Below, one piece after another: positions 8,619 to 14,958 of a stretch of DNA of 17,360 nt. The position numbers were made by a program, and so were the translations under genes. Position 1 is the first letter of the stretch; every line of letters starts with the position of its first letter. This DNA is from Fen-455 sp050012675 (GTDB taxonomy: Bacteria > Actinomycetota > Acidimicrobiia > Acidimicrobiales > Bog-793): NCBI GenBank assembly GCA_050012675.1, contig JBEKGS010000054.1, positions 1-17,360 of the forward strand, read 5' to 3'. The notes under the pieces are model-generated. The model saw nothing but the letters and a program-made list of their open reading frames with translations, did no database searches and had not been told where the DNA came from.

Positions 8619-11198
8619 TCAGTTCGACCAGGTGATCAGGCCGGGCACGTACGGATCGGCGAGCGCCGGGTGCAAGGGCAGGACGCGGGCCACGAGCGTG
8701 GCGTCGAGGCCCGCCTGGTGGGGAACCTGGGCGCGGTATCGAGCGACGTTGCGCTGTCGGCCCTCGAGGCTGGTGGATACCGGAAAGGGTTCCCCCAGTG
8801 TTGGGGCCACCCAGAGCTGCACGGTGACATCCCGAGGTTCGAGGGAGCCGAGATCGGCGGCGATGTCCGCCTGCATGCCACCACCCGGGCCGACGGTGGC
8901 GGACTCGACCACGACGTTGATCGCGGGCCAAGCGTCGCGCAGGCGTTCGAGCGCGGAGCTGAGCTCGCGTGCCCGGGCTCCTGACTGGGCCGCGAACCAG
9001 TGTGCGCGGCGAGCGCCCGGAAGGTAGAAGGTCTCCACGTAGTCGCGCACCATGCGGTGCGAGTCCCACGTCGGTGCCAGGCTTGCCATCGACTGGCGAA
9101 CCGAGGCCAACCAGGCGCGTGGGAGGCCCTTTTTGTCCCGGTCGTAGAAGGACGGCACGATCTTGTGCTCGAGAGTGTCGTAAAGGGACTGGGCGTCGCC
9201 TGCGTCCTGTAACTCGAAGTCCTCGTAACGGCGTCTGCCGGTCCCGATGCACCAACCGATGGGTGGCTCGCTCGGATCTGCGTCGTTCCAGACCTCGTCC
9301 CACCAACCGTCCAGCGTGCTGAAGTTCAAAGCGCCGTTCACCCCGGCCTTCATGCCTCCGATGCCACATGCCTCGAGAGGCCGCCGCGGGGTGTTGAGCC
9401 ACAGGTCGACGCCTTGGGAGAGGTTGTGGTCCATGGTTATGTCGAAGTCCTCGATGAACACGACCCGGTGCTCGAGATGGTGCGTGTGCGCGAACTCGAT
9501 GACCTCGCGCAACAGTTGCTTGCCGAACTCGTCACGGGGGTGGGCCTTGCCGCCGAAGATGATCTGAACCGGGAGGTCGGGATCACCGAGGATTCGTGCC
9601 AGGCGTTCGGGGTCGCGCAGGAACAACGTCGGGCGCTTGTAGGCGACGAAGCGCCCGACGAAACCGATTGTGAGCGCGTCGGGGTGAAGAAGGGTTTCGG
9701 TGGCCGCGAGGCGTCCCTCGTCTGCGCCCCGGCGGGCGAGCTGCTCGTTGCGGCGGACCCGCGTGAACTCGATGAGGCGGGCACGTGCGCGGCACCGCGC
9801 CGTCCAGAGAGCCTCGTCACTGGTCCCCGTCAGCTGTAGCCAGGTGGCCGGTGATCCCGGTGTCGTCTTCCAGTCCGCGCCGATCTGGTCGTCGAACAGC
9901 TCCTCGATCTCGGGCGCTATCCAGGACGAGAAGTGGATGCCGTTGGTGACGTGCCCGATCGGCACTTCGTTCAAAGGCAACCGTGGCCACAGTCCCCCCC
10001 ATTGGTCACGAGTCACGACACCGTGCAGCCGGCTCACGCCGTTGCGAGCGCCCGCCAGCCGCAGGGCCAGCACTGTGGGACAGAAGGAGTCGGACGGGTC
10101 CTTGGGCCTATAGCGGCCCAGCGCGCTAAGCGTCTCGAGTTCGACCCCGAGCAGCGACGCGTACGGGGCGAGGTAACGGTTCGCCAGCTCGGCAGGGAAA
10201 TAGTCGTGCCCGGCGGCAACCGGCGTGTGGGTCGTGAACAGCATCCCGGGTGCCGCTGCCACCCGGGCCTCGTCGAAGGAGAGACCAAGGCGAGACATCT
10301 CCTGGCGAATGCGCTCCAAGGTGGCGAAGGCGGAGTGGCCCTCGTTCAGGTGCATCATCTCGGGCTCGTGGCCGAGCACCGACAGGGCGCGGACACCGCC
10401 TATGCCCAACACGAGCTCTTGTTGGATGCGGGTCTCCTGGTCGCCGCCGTAAAGCCTGCCCGTGATACGGCGATCGCTTCGCCGGTTCGGCTTGATGTCG
10501 GTGTCGAGCAGGTACAGCCGGTTGCGCCCGACGAGGACCGTCCATACCTGAGCTGCCACGTCACGCCCGGGAAGGGGAATCTTGACCCGGACGGGGCGAC
10601 CCATGGCGTCGCGTGCCGGCTCGATCGGAAGGCGCTCGAAGTCCATGACCTCCCAGGACTCTTGCTGCAGGCCGGTGTCGTCGAGCCACTGATGCGACGC
10701 CTCGCGGTAGAGGAGGCCTACGCCGACCACAGCGACGCCGAGAGCGCTCGCCGACTTACAGAACTCACCGGCGACCGCACCCAGGCCTCCGGCGTACACG
10801 GGGATCGAGTCTGTGACGGCGAACTCGGCGCTGAAGAACGCGACCTCGAAATCGCGGTCCTTCCGGTGCGTCTTGTGGAACCAGGTCTTGGAGCGCCCAG
10901 ACTGGTAGACAAGCGCGTCGTCGACGACCGAGGCTGCGAGAGCCGCGAGTTCGGGGTCCGACGCGAGCCTCTTCTCGACGGCCGCCCGTCCGAGGCCGGT
11001 GAGGAGGCGGCGCGGCCATTCGAGAGCGGACGGCTCGGCTGCGGGGGCAAGGCGTGCAAACAGCTCTCTGGTGCGCCTCTGCCAGGTCCAGCGCAGGTTC
11101 GTGGCCACGGCGAGGAGGTCTTCGTAACCGACGACCTGTTGGCGTGACCTCTTCGGAGCTGACCGACGAGCCGTGATCTCACACCTCCTTGGCGTCAT
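8619..11198 (-). CDS. glgP: Alpha-glucan phosphorylase (GT35, long actinobacterial type), first gene of the glucan operon
   Basis: An 859-aa glycogen/maltodextrin phosphorylase, close in length to the mycobacterial GlgP type. It shows ATNLRWTW (residues 32-39), FFSAEFAVTDSIPVYAGGLG, MHLNEGHSAF, FTTHTPVAAGHDYF, GHVTNGIHFSSW, GFVGRFVAYKRP and the PLP site EACGIGGMK with K617. A C-terminal extension of about 130 residues (YVETFYLPG to ITWSN) is absent from the second phosphorylase downstream. The PLP loop reads G-I-G-G-M-K where the family normally has G-T-S/G-x-M-K; the sister enzyme keeps Thr. The start is uncertain. ATG 11198 has no ribosome site in front, whereas a nine-base Shine-Dalgarno match lies inside its first codons and points to an in-frame ATC at 11177. 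The first in-frame GTG is residue 31, too far in. Its stop at 8619 is 5 nt before the fusion gene. Confidence 0.92.
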   Translation of the reverse strand: MTPRRCEITARRSAPKRSRQQVVGYEDLLAVATNLRWTWQRRTRELFARLAPAAEPSALEWPRRLLTGLGRAAVEKRLASDPELAALAASVVDDALVYQSGRSKTWFHKTHRKDRDFEVAFFSAEFAVTDSIPVYAGGLGAVAGEFCKSASALGVAVVGVGLLYREASHQWLDDTGLQQESWEVMDFERLPIEPARDAMGRPVRVKIPLPGRDVAAQVWTVLVGRNRLYLLDTDIKPNRRSDRRITGRLYGGDQETRIQQELVLGIGGVRALSVLGHEPEMMHLNEGHSAFATLERIRQEMSRLGLSFDEARVAAAPGMLFTTHTPVAAGHDYFPAELANRYLAPYASLLGVELETLSALGRYRPKDPSDSFCPTVLALRLAGARNGVSRLHGVVTRDQWGGLWPRLPLNEVPIGHVTNGIHFSSWIAPEIEELFDDQIGADWKTTPGSPATWLQLTGTSDEALWTARCRARARLIEFTRVRRNEQLARRGADEGRLAATETLLHPDALTIGFVGRFVAYKRPTLFLRDPERLARILGDPDLPVQIIFGGKAHPRDEFGKQLLREVIEFAHTHHLEHRVVFIEDFDITMDHNLSQGVDLWLNTPRRPLEACGIGGMKAGVNGALNFSTLDGWWDEVWNDADPSEPPIGWCIGTGRRRYEDFELQDAGDAQSLYDTLEHKIVPSFYDRDKKGLPRAWLASVRQSMASLAPTWDSHRMVRDYVETFYLPGARRAHWFAAQSGARARELSSALERLRDAWPAINVVVESATVGPGGGMQADIAADLGSLEPRDVTVQLWVAPTLGEPFPVSTSLEGRQRNVARYRAQVPHQAGLDATLVARVLPLHPALADPYVPGLITWSN
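11182..11190 (-). promoter_or_regulatory. Strong Shine-Dalgarno sequence inside the annotated start of glgP
   Basis: On the minus strand this reads AAGGAGGTG, complementary over nine bases to the anti-Shine-Dalgarno end of 16S rRNA. It lies 6 nt before an in-frame ATC (11177-11175) but inside codons 3-6 of the frame that starts at ATG 11198. It also forms the last three codons (AAG GAG GTG) before the TGA of an 11-codon mini-ORF (ATG at 11214, TGA 11181-11179). Either glgP starts at a non-canonical codon, or a leader peptide is coupled to it, or the match is fortuitous. Confidence 0.5.
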
Positions 11199-11214
11199 GA
11201 TCGCACGGGATCAT
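11197..11214. repeat. Inverted repeat at the 5' end of the glucan operon (possible operator)
   Basis: ATGATC (11197-11202) and GATCAT (11209-11214) are perfect 6-bp inverted arms around a 6-bp spacer, overlapping the annotated glgP start codon. It is the only short dyad of this kind I see in the operon's leader. It could be a repressor site, or a small hairpin that masks the start region. Six-base arms can arise by chance. Confidence 0.3.
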
Positions 11215-11297
11215 CTGGGTTGCTGGCTTCTGGGCGACGCGGGGCCGGGTGGCGGTGAGCGTCTAAGCGGAGGGAAACCTAGTCGAGCCCGTGGAGC

Positions 11298-11332
11298 CCC
11301 GCCGCAGGGCTAACAAGCACATCGTCGGCGGG
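11298..11332 (-). other. GC-rich hairpin between the DUF2277 gene and the glucan operon
   Basis: CCCGCCG (11298-11304) pairs perfectly with CGGCGGG (11326-11332), with a 21-nt loop. It lies 53 nt downstream of the DUF2277 stop and 100 nt upstream of the glgP start, both on the minus strand. No U-run follows, so it could be a weak terminator or part of a 5' leader. In the rest of the 186-bp gap 11199-11384 I see no further coding signal; a smaller GGCTC/GAGCC dyad lies near 11370-11393. Confidence 0.25.
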
Positions 11333-11384
11333 AAGGCGGAGTCCTGAGCGGTGCCCGTTTGCCGTGGCAGGCTCAGCCGCGCCT

Positions 11385-11639
11385 TCAGAGCCTGGCGACC
11401 GAGGACCGTCGGAGGGGCGGGAGCGTTGCCGGGGGTTGGCGGCGCGGCGGCAGCTCGGCCAGGAGATCGGTCGTGGCGGCGGCGATGGCCCGGACCGCCT
11501 TCTCGAAGGCTTCCTCAGTAGAGGGCGACGTGGCCTTGACGCCGCCGACCTTGCGTACGAACTGACGGGCTGCCGACTCGATTTCTTCGGCGCTGGCTCT
11601 TGGTTCCAGACCTCGGAGGGTCGTGATGTTCCGGCACAT
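11385..11639 (-). CDS. DUF2277 family small protein
   Basis: An 84-aa protein beginning MCRNITTLRGLEP, followed by ASAEEIESAARQFVRKVGG and a second helix EEAFEKAVRAIAAATTDLLAEL. The N-terminal C-R-N-I motif, the 'EEI..AA.Q.VRKV.G' segment and the overall length are those of the DUF2277 family, which has no established function that I know of. The C-terminal tail is Arg/Pro-rich. It is divergent from the ABC transporter genes and lies 186 nt upstream of the glucan operon on the same strand, so it could be co-transcribed, although a hairpin stands between them. The start has no ribosome site. A TANNNT box (TAACCT, 11651-11646) ends 6 nt before the ATG, which would fit a leaderless mRNA. Confidence 0.75.
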   Translation of the reverse strand: MCRNITTLRGLEPRASAEEIESAARQFVRKVGGVKATSPSTEEAFEKAVRAIAAATTDLLAELPPRRQPPATLPPLRRSSVARL

Positions 11640-11645
11640 ACCGCC

Positions 11646-11651
11646 AGGTTA
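11646..11651 (-). promoter_or_regulatory. Possible -10 box of a leaderless DUF2277 transcript
   Basis: TAACCT on the minus strand fits TANNNT and lies 6 nt before the ATG at 11639, the distance expected if transcription starts at the start codon. No convincing -35 is seen at 17 nt spacing. Support is therefore only the hexamer, its position and the missing ribosome site. Confidence 0.3.
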
Positions 11652-11785
11652 GGCACTACGGCAAAGCGCGGCGCCCGAGCGGGCCTCGACTGGGGAAGTT
11701 CTAAACCGGCACCCAGGAGAATCACAGGAAGGGCGCCTATCCTCAACTTGGCGCCACCTCTGGGCGCGCAAAAGGAGAGTCTCAA

Positions 11786-13633
11786 GTGTTCTCGCTCGGC
11801 TACGCCTGGAACGAGCTCCGCCGCCGCTGGGGGCGCACGCTCGTGACCGCATTCGGACTCGCTGCAGGGGTCGGCCTCGTAATGGGCATCATCGGGGTGT
11901 CACAGGGACTCTCCGACGCCCAGAACAGTGTCCTGTCCCCGCTCGGGTCAGTCGGAACGGACATCATCGTGACGCGTACCGTGGCACCGACGACGTCTCA
12001 GACGACCACGACGACGACCCTGCCGTCATTCAGGGGCGGCGGCGGCTCGTTCCCCACGGGGGGCACCTTCCCCACCGGAGGGGGCGGCGGAGGGGGTTTC
12101 TTCGCCCGTGGCGTCGGGGGCTTCAACAGCACCGACAGCACGCAGGCGGCCACGCTGCTCAACAACAACTCGTCCATAATCACCGACCTCGCCAAGCTCG
12201 GTAAGCCCGGGACCCAGTTCACCCACGACTTCTTCGTGCCCGGCACGCTCATCACCTTCCCCTCCGTCGCGATCAGCGACGTCGCGAAGATCCCGGGCGT
12301 GACCTCGGCGGTCGGCGCCCTCTCCCTCGAGGCGCTGCACGAGAGCGGCACGGTCCCGAAGATCACCGACGTAGTCAAGACGGGCGGCCAGACGATATCG
12401 ACGACGGTTAAGCCCCCCAAGCTCACCGCTGCGCAGACGGCCGCCGAGCGGACCTGCATCCAGAAGATCCTGTCGAAGGCGTTCGGCAGCTCCGGCGCCA
12501 GCGGTCCGAGCGGCACCGGCTTTCCGACGGGCGGCCGCACCGGCACCGGCTCTGGCAGCTCGGGCTTTCGCACCTTCATCGGGGGCTTCACGGCGAACCC
12601 CGCCATCGAGGCGTGCATGACCCCGGCACAGAAGGCCTACGAGCAGGACGTCACCGTCCCTGAAGAGACGATCACCAGGGTCCTCAACCCGCCGACCACC
12701 AACACCGCCACCTCGAGCTACAGCGTTGCGGGCGTGGACCCGAGCAACGAGACGACGGGCCTCATCACCAAGGCCCAGCTCGTTTCAGGCACCTGGTTCA
12801 CGAGCAATCCTTCCGACGAGGTGCTCGTCTACACCGAGTACGCCACCACCAAGCACCTGAAGGTAGGCGGCACGCTCACGATCAACTCGAAGGGCTACAA
12901 GATCGTCGGCCTTGTCTCGCCGACGCTCACCGGCAACGTCGCCGACATCTACTTCCCGCTCTCGACGATGCAGAGCCTCGCCTCGGCTCCCAACTACGTG
13001 AACGAGGTGCTCGTGTCCGTGAAGAACGCCTCGGAGGTGGCCGCGGTCACCAAGGCGATCAAGGCCGAGCTCCCCGGAGCCACTGTGCTCACCTCCAAGA
13101 CCCTCGCCGACTCAGTGAGCGGGAGCCTCAACAACGCCCACAAGCTCGCCAACGACCTGGGAGGGGTGCTTGCCATCGTCGTCTTGCTGGCGGCTTTCCT
13201 CATTGCGGGGCTCCTCACCTTGTCGAGCGTCGCAAAGCGCGTGCGTGAGATCGGCTCGCTCAGGGCGATCGGTTGGTCCCGGGGCCAGGTCGTGCGCCAG
13301 GTCATCGCCGAGACTGTCGGCATCGGGTTGGTCGGAGGGCTAATAGGAGTGGCCATCGGGGCCGCAGTCTGTGCGGTGATAGCCGCCGTAGGCCCGGGCC
13401 TGTCGGTCACCTCGACAGGGCTCGCTGTGGGTGCTTCCACCTTGAGCAACATGGTCGGTCAGTCGACGACAGGCACTGTGACCTCGATCGTGCACTTGAC
13501 CGCCCCGATCCATATCACCACGATCCTGATCGCCTTCGCCGGGGCGCTCGTCGGTGGTCTCATCGCAGGCTTGATCGGTGGTTGGCGGGCGGCGCGGCTC
13601 GCCCCTGCTTCAGCGTTGCGTGACCTCGGCTGA
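11786..13633 (+). CDS. MacB/FtsX-type ABC transporter permease with Gly/Thr-rich extracytoplasmic inserts
   Basis: A 615-aa permease. One membrane helix (about 18-38) follows the N-terminal WNELRRRWGRTLVTAFGLAAG. A long extracytoplasmic domain (about 40-455) comes next, and three helices (about 458-482, 509-536 and 575-598) form the FtsX domain, with VAKRVREIGSLRAIGWSRGQV between helices 2 and 3. This is the MacB/LolC topology used for substrate export or mechanical signalling across the membrane. The extracytoplasmic part has two low-complexity stretches, residues 66-113 (poly-Thr then Gly-rich) and 234-267 (Gly/Ser-rich). The motif FPTGG occurs three times in them, and C224 and C277 bracket the second stretch. 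GTG at 11786 is chosen because AAAGGAGAG (11771-11779) stands 6 nt before it. A TATCCT at 11738-11743 may be the -10, without a clear -35. The partner ATPase follows 43 nt later; substrate unknown. Confidence 0.9.
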   Translation: MFSLGYAWNELRRRWGRTLVTAFGLAAGVGLVMGIIGVSQGLSDAQNSVLSPLGSVGTDIIVTRTVAPTTSQTTTTTTLPSFRGGGGSFPTGGTFPTGGGGGGGFFARGVGGFNSTDSTQAATLLNNNSSIITDLAKLGKPGTQFTHDFFVPGTLITFPSVAISDVAKIPGVTSAVGALSLEALHESGTVPKITDVVKTGGQTISTTVKPPKLTAAQTAAERTCIQKILSKAFGSSGASGPSGTGFPTGGRTGTGSGSSGFRTFIGGFTANPAIEACMTPAQKAYEQDVTVPEETITRVLNPPTTNTATSSYSVAGVDPSNETTGLITKAQLVSGTWFTSNPSDEVLVYTEYATTKHLKVGGTLTINSKGYKIVGLVSPTLTGNVADIYFPLSTMQSLASAPNYVNEVLVSVKNASEVAAVTKAIKAELPGATVLTSKTLADSVSGSLNNAHKLANDLGGVLAIVVLLAAFLIAGLLTLSSVAKRVREIGSLRAIGWSRGQVVRQVIAETVGIGLVGGLIGVAIGAAVCAVIAAVGPGLSVTSTGLAVGASTLSNMVGQSTTGTVTSIVHLTAPIHITTILIAFAGALVGGLIAGLIGGWRAARLAPASALRDLG

Positions 13634-13676
13634 TGGCCTGGGCACCGGACTCGAAGACCGGAAAGGACGAGAGAAG

Positions 13677-14417
13677 ATGACAGACAACGAAGCGGCCAAG
13701 GCTGCGGAGGTTCCGCCCGGGCGGGCCCCGGGCGACCCCCTCTATGAGTTGTCGCACCTCGAGCGGACGTTCTCCAAAGGAGGTGTCTCGGTCAAAGCAG
13801 TACGAGGGGTCGACCTCGTGATCAAAAGAGGGGAGATGGTCTCGCTGGAGGGTCCCAGCGGCTCGGGAAAGACGACCCTCTTGCAGCTGCTCGGCGCCCT
13901 CGACAGTCCGACCGGTGGCTCGATCCGCTTCGAGGGTCGTGACCTCGGCGGCTTGAACGACAGGGAGCTGACCAAGATCCGAGCGGAAGAGATCGGGTTC
14001 GTCTTCCAGCACTTCAACCTCATCCCCACGCTGACCGCCGAGGAGAACGTCGCGATCGCGATGTTCCCGAACCACGTCCCCTCCCACGAGCGCCTGGAGC
14101 GCGCCAAGGTCCTGTTGAACCAGGTTGGGCTCGGGCCGCGCCTTGGTCACCTGCCGTCACGGCTCTCAGGTGGCGAGCAGCAGCGCGTCGCTATCGCCCG
14201 GGCGCTAGCCAACAGCCCGAGTGTCATCATCGCCGACGAGCCGACCGGCAACCTTGACTCCGACACGGCCAAGGAGGTCATGGCGACGCTGGATGCGCTG
14301 CGGAAGAGCGCCAATGTCACGATCGTGATCGCGACCCACGACGAGGACGTCGCCCGGCTGACGGACCGCCGGATCCGCATCCGCGACGGCAAGATCCGAG
14401 AAGACAAGGCCGCATAG
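13677..14417 (+). CDS. ABC transporter ATP-binding protein, MacB/LolD type
   Basis: A 246-aa ATPase that powers the permease encoded just upstream. Walker A GPSGSGKT is at 59-66, the Q-loop glutamine at Q111 (FVFQHFNLIP), the signature LSGGEQQ at 163-169, Walker B VIIADEP at 183-189 with catalytic E188, the D-loop GNLD following, and the switch histidine H221. 'FQHFNLIPTLTAEENV' and 'EPTGNLDS' are characteristic of the LolD/MacB/FtsE group. I chose ATG 13677 because AAAGGA (13662-13667) stands 9 nt before it and the protein then has normal family length. The frame is open back to 13578, but those extra 33 codons overlap the permease and look non-coding. No membrane-fusion (MacA-like) partner is present, so this is probably a monoderm-type two-component exporter or sensor. 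Confidence 0.95.
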   Translation: MTDNEAAKAAEVPPGRAPGDPLYELSHLERTFSKGGVSVKAVRGVDLVIKRGEMVSLEGPSGSGKTTLLQLLGALDSPTGGSIRFEGRDLGGLNDRELTKIRAEEIGFVFQHFNLIPTLTAEENVAIAMFPNHVPSHERLERAKVLLNQVGLGPRLGHLPSRLSGGEQQRVAIARALANSPSVIIADEPTGNLDSDTAKEVMATLDALRKSANVTIVIATHDEDVARLTDRRIRIRDGKIREDKAA

Positions 14418-14429
14418 CCAGCGAACTTG

Positions 14430-14450
14430 CGGCTTGTCGGGCCGAAGCCG
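14430..14450 (+). other. Small hairpin just after the ABC ATPase gene
   Basis: CGGCTT (14430-14435) pairs with AAGCCG (14445-14450) around a 9-nt loop, 13 nt after the stop codon. The stem is short and no T-run follows. It may assist the stronger hairpin at 14486-14508. Confidence 0.25.
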
Positions 14451-14485
14451 GCCCCGGCGCACGGGTGGCTTTCGTCGCCTGGCGC

Positions 14486-14508
14486 GGCGGTGATTGAGCC
14501 TCACCGCC
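14486..14508 (+). terminator. Terminator-like hairpin after the ABC transporter genes
   Basis: GGCGGTGA (14486-14493) and TCACCGCC (14501-14508) form a perfect 8-bp stem with a 7-nt loop. Only a weakly T-containing tail follows (CCTTCGGTTCTGG). Such U-poor hairpins are common behind high-GC actinobacterial genes. It is well placed to separate the ABC operon from the csoR operon. The remaining 14509-14595 shows no coding signal. Confidence 0.5.
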
Positions 14509-14595
14509 CCTTCGGTTCTGGCGCGGGCCAGAGGTGCTCCGGGAGGTTGCCCTGAGTTCGCTGCGCTCCCATGCCCGTAAGCAGCTCTCCAACAG

Positions 14596-14624
14596 ATACA
14601 CCTGGGGGGTATGCTGGGGTGTAT
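14596..14624 (+). promoter_or_regulatory. CsoR-type operator overlapping the csoR start
   Basis: ATACACCTGGGGGGTAT (14596-14612) is a pseudo-palindrome of the ATAC-C-rich/G-rich-GTAT form known for CsoR-family operators. A second half-site, GGGGTGTAT, ends at 14624 and is inverted relative to the first (ATACACC 14596-14602, GGTGTAT 14618-14624). The element runs into the csoR start codon, so bound repressor would block its own promoter. The family match is from memory of published CsoR sites; binding is inferred. Confidence 0.65.
14610..14615 (+). promoter_or_regulatory. Predicted -10 box of csoR (leaderless)
   Basis: TATGCT fits TANNNT and lies inside the CsoR operator, 7 nt before ATG 14623, so transcription would begin at or next to the start codon. 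No ribosome site of normal spacing is present, which agrees with a leaderless message. No good -35 is visible, as is common in high-GC actinobacteria. Confidence 0.45.
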
Positions 14625-14919
14625 GGACGAGATCGTGCGCCCCGGCTACAGCGACGACAAGGAGGCGGTCCTCAAGAGGCTGCGGCGTATCGAGGGACAG
14701 GTCCGGGGCCTGCAGCACATGGTCGGGGAGGACAGATATTGCATCGATGTCCTCGAGCAGATCTCAGCCGCCACGCGGGCCCTTCAAGCCGTGGCCCTAC
14801 AGCTGCTCGAGGACCACATGGGCCACTGTGTGGCCGCAGCAGTCAACAGCGGTGGTGACGAGGCGTCAGAGAAGCTCCGCGAGGCGTCGGCGGCGATCGC
14901 CCGTCTAGTCCGTTCGTGA
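14623..14919 (+). CDS. csoR: CsoR family copper-sensing transcriptional repressor
   Basis: A 98-aa all-helical DUF156-family repressor. KRLRRIEGQVRGLQHMVGEDRYCIDVLEQI is the diagnostic helix. The metal ligands fit the copper pattern C-x24-H-x3-C: C40, H65 and C69 (DHMGHC), matching Cys36-His61-Cys65 of M. tuberculosis CsoR. This separates it from RcnR, FrmR and CstR types. In the family, Cu(I) binding releases the repressor from DNA. I place the start at ATG 14623; the in-frame ATG at 14611 lies inside the operator and the -10 box and would add only four residues. The operator and -10 overlap the start, suggesting autoregulation of csoR and the permease 39 nt downstream. Specificity for copper rather than another thiophilic metal is inferred from the ligands only. 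Confidence 0.9.
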   Translation: MDEIVRPGYSDDKEAVLKRLRRIEGQVRGLQHMVGEDRYCIDVLEQISAATRALQAVALQLLEDHMGHCVAAAVNSGGDEASEKLREASAAIARLVRS

Positions 14920-14958
14920 GACGGCCGCATTGAGACCGGCCGGCCCCAGGACCGCTCG

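Larger units (their letters stand above)
11179..11214 (-). other. Possible 11-codon leader mini-ORF before glgP
   Basis: Minus-strand frame ATG ATC CCG TGC GAT CAT GAC GCC AAG GAG GTG TGA encodes MIPCDHDAKEV. It overlaps the 5' end of glgP in another frame and ends 1 nt before the ATC codon that the embedded Shine-Dalgarno would serve. No ribosome site precedes its own ATG. This is only a positional argument; it may be chance in a short sequence. Confidence 0.15.

Noticed and set aside
8614..9402. Upstream 263-codon extension of the MalQ-GlgB frame, starting at 9402
   Set aside because: It overlaps the highly conserved PLP and C-terminal region of glgP and its translation is Arg/Pro/Gly-rich without MalQ similarity. 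The GTG at 8613 gives a normal MalQ N-terminus.
11279..11785. Minus-strand 168-codon frame across the DUF2277 gene
   Set aside because: It overlaps the DUF2277 gene in another frame, is rich in Arg/Pro/Ser and has no family resemblance.
13578..13676. N-terminal extension of the ABC ATPase from 13578
   Set aside because: It overlaps the end of the permease gene and has no family similarity; ATG 13677 has a good ribosome site.
14611..14622. Earlier ATG for csoR
   Set aside because: It lies inside the operator and the predicted -10 box and adds only four residues not needed by the family.
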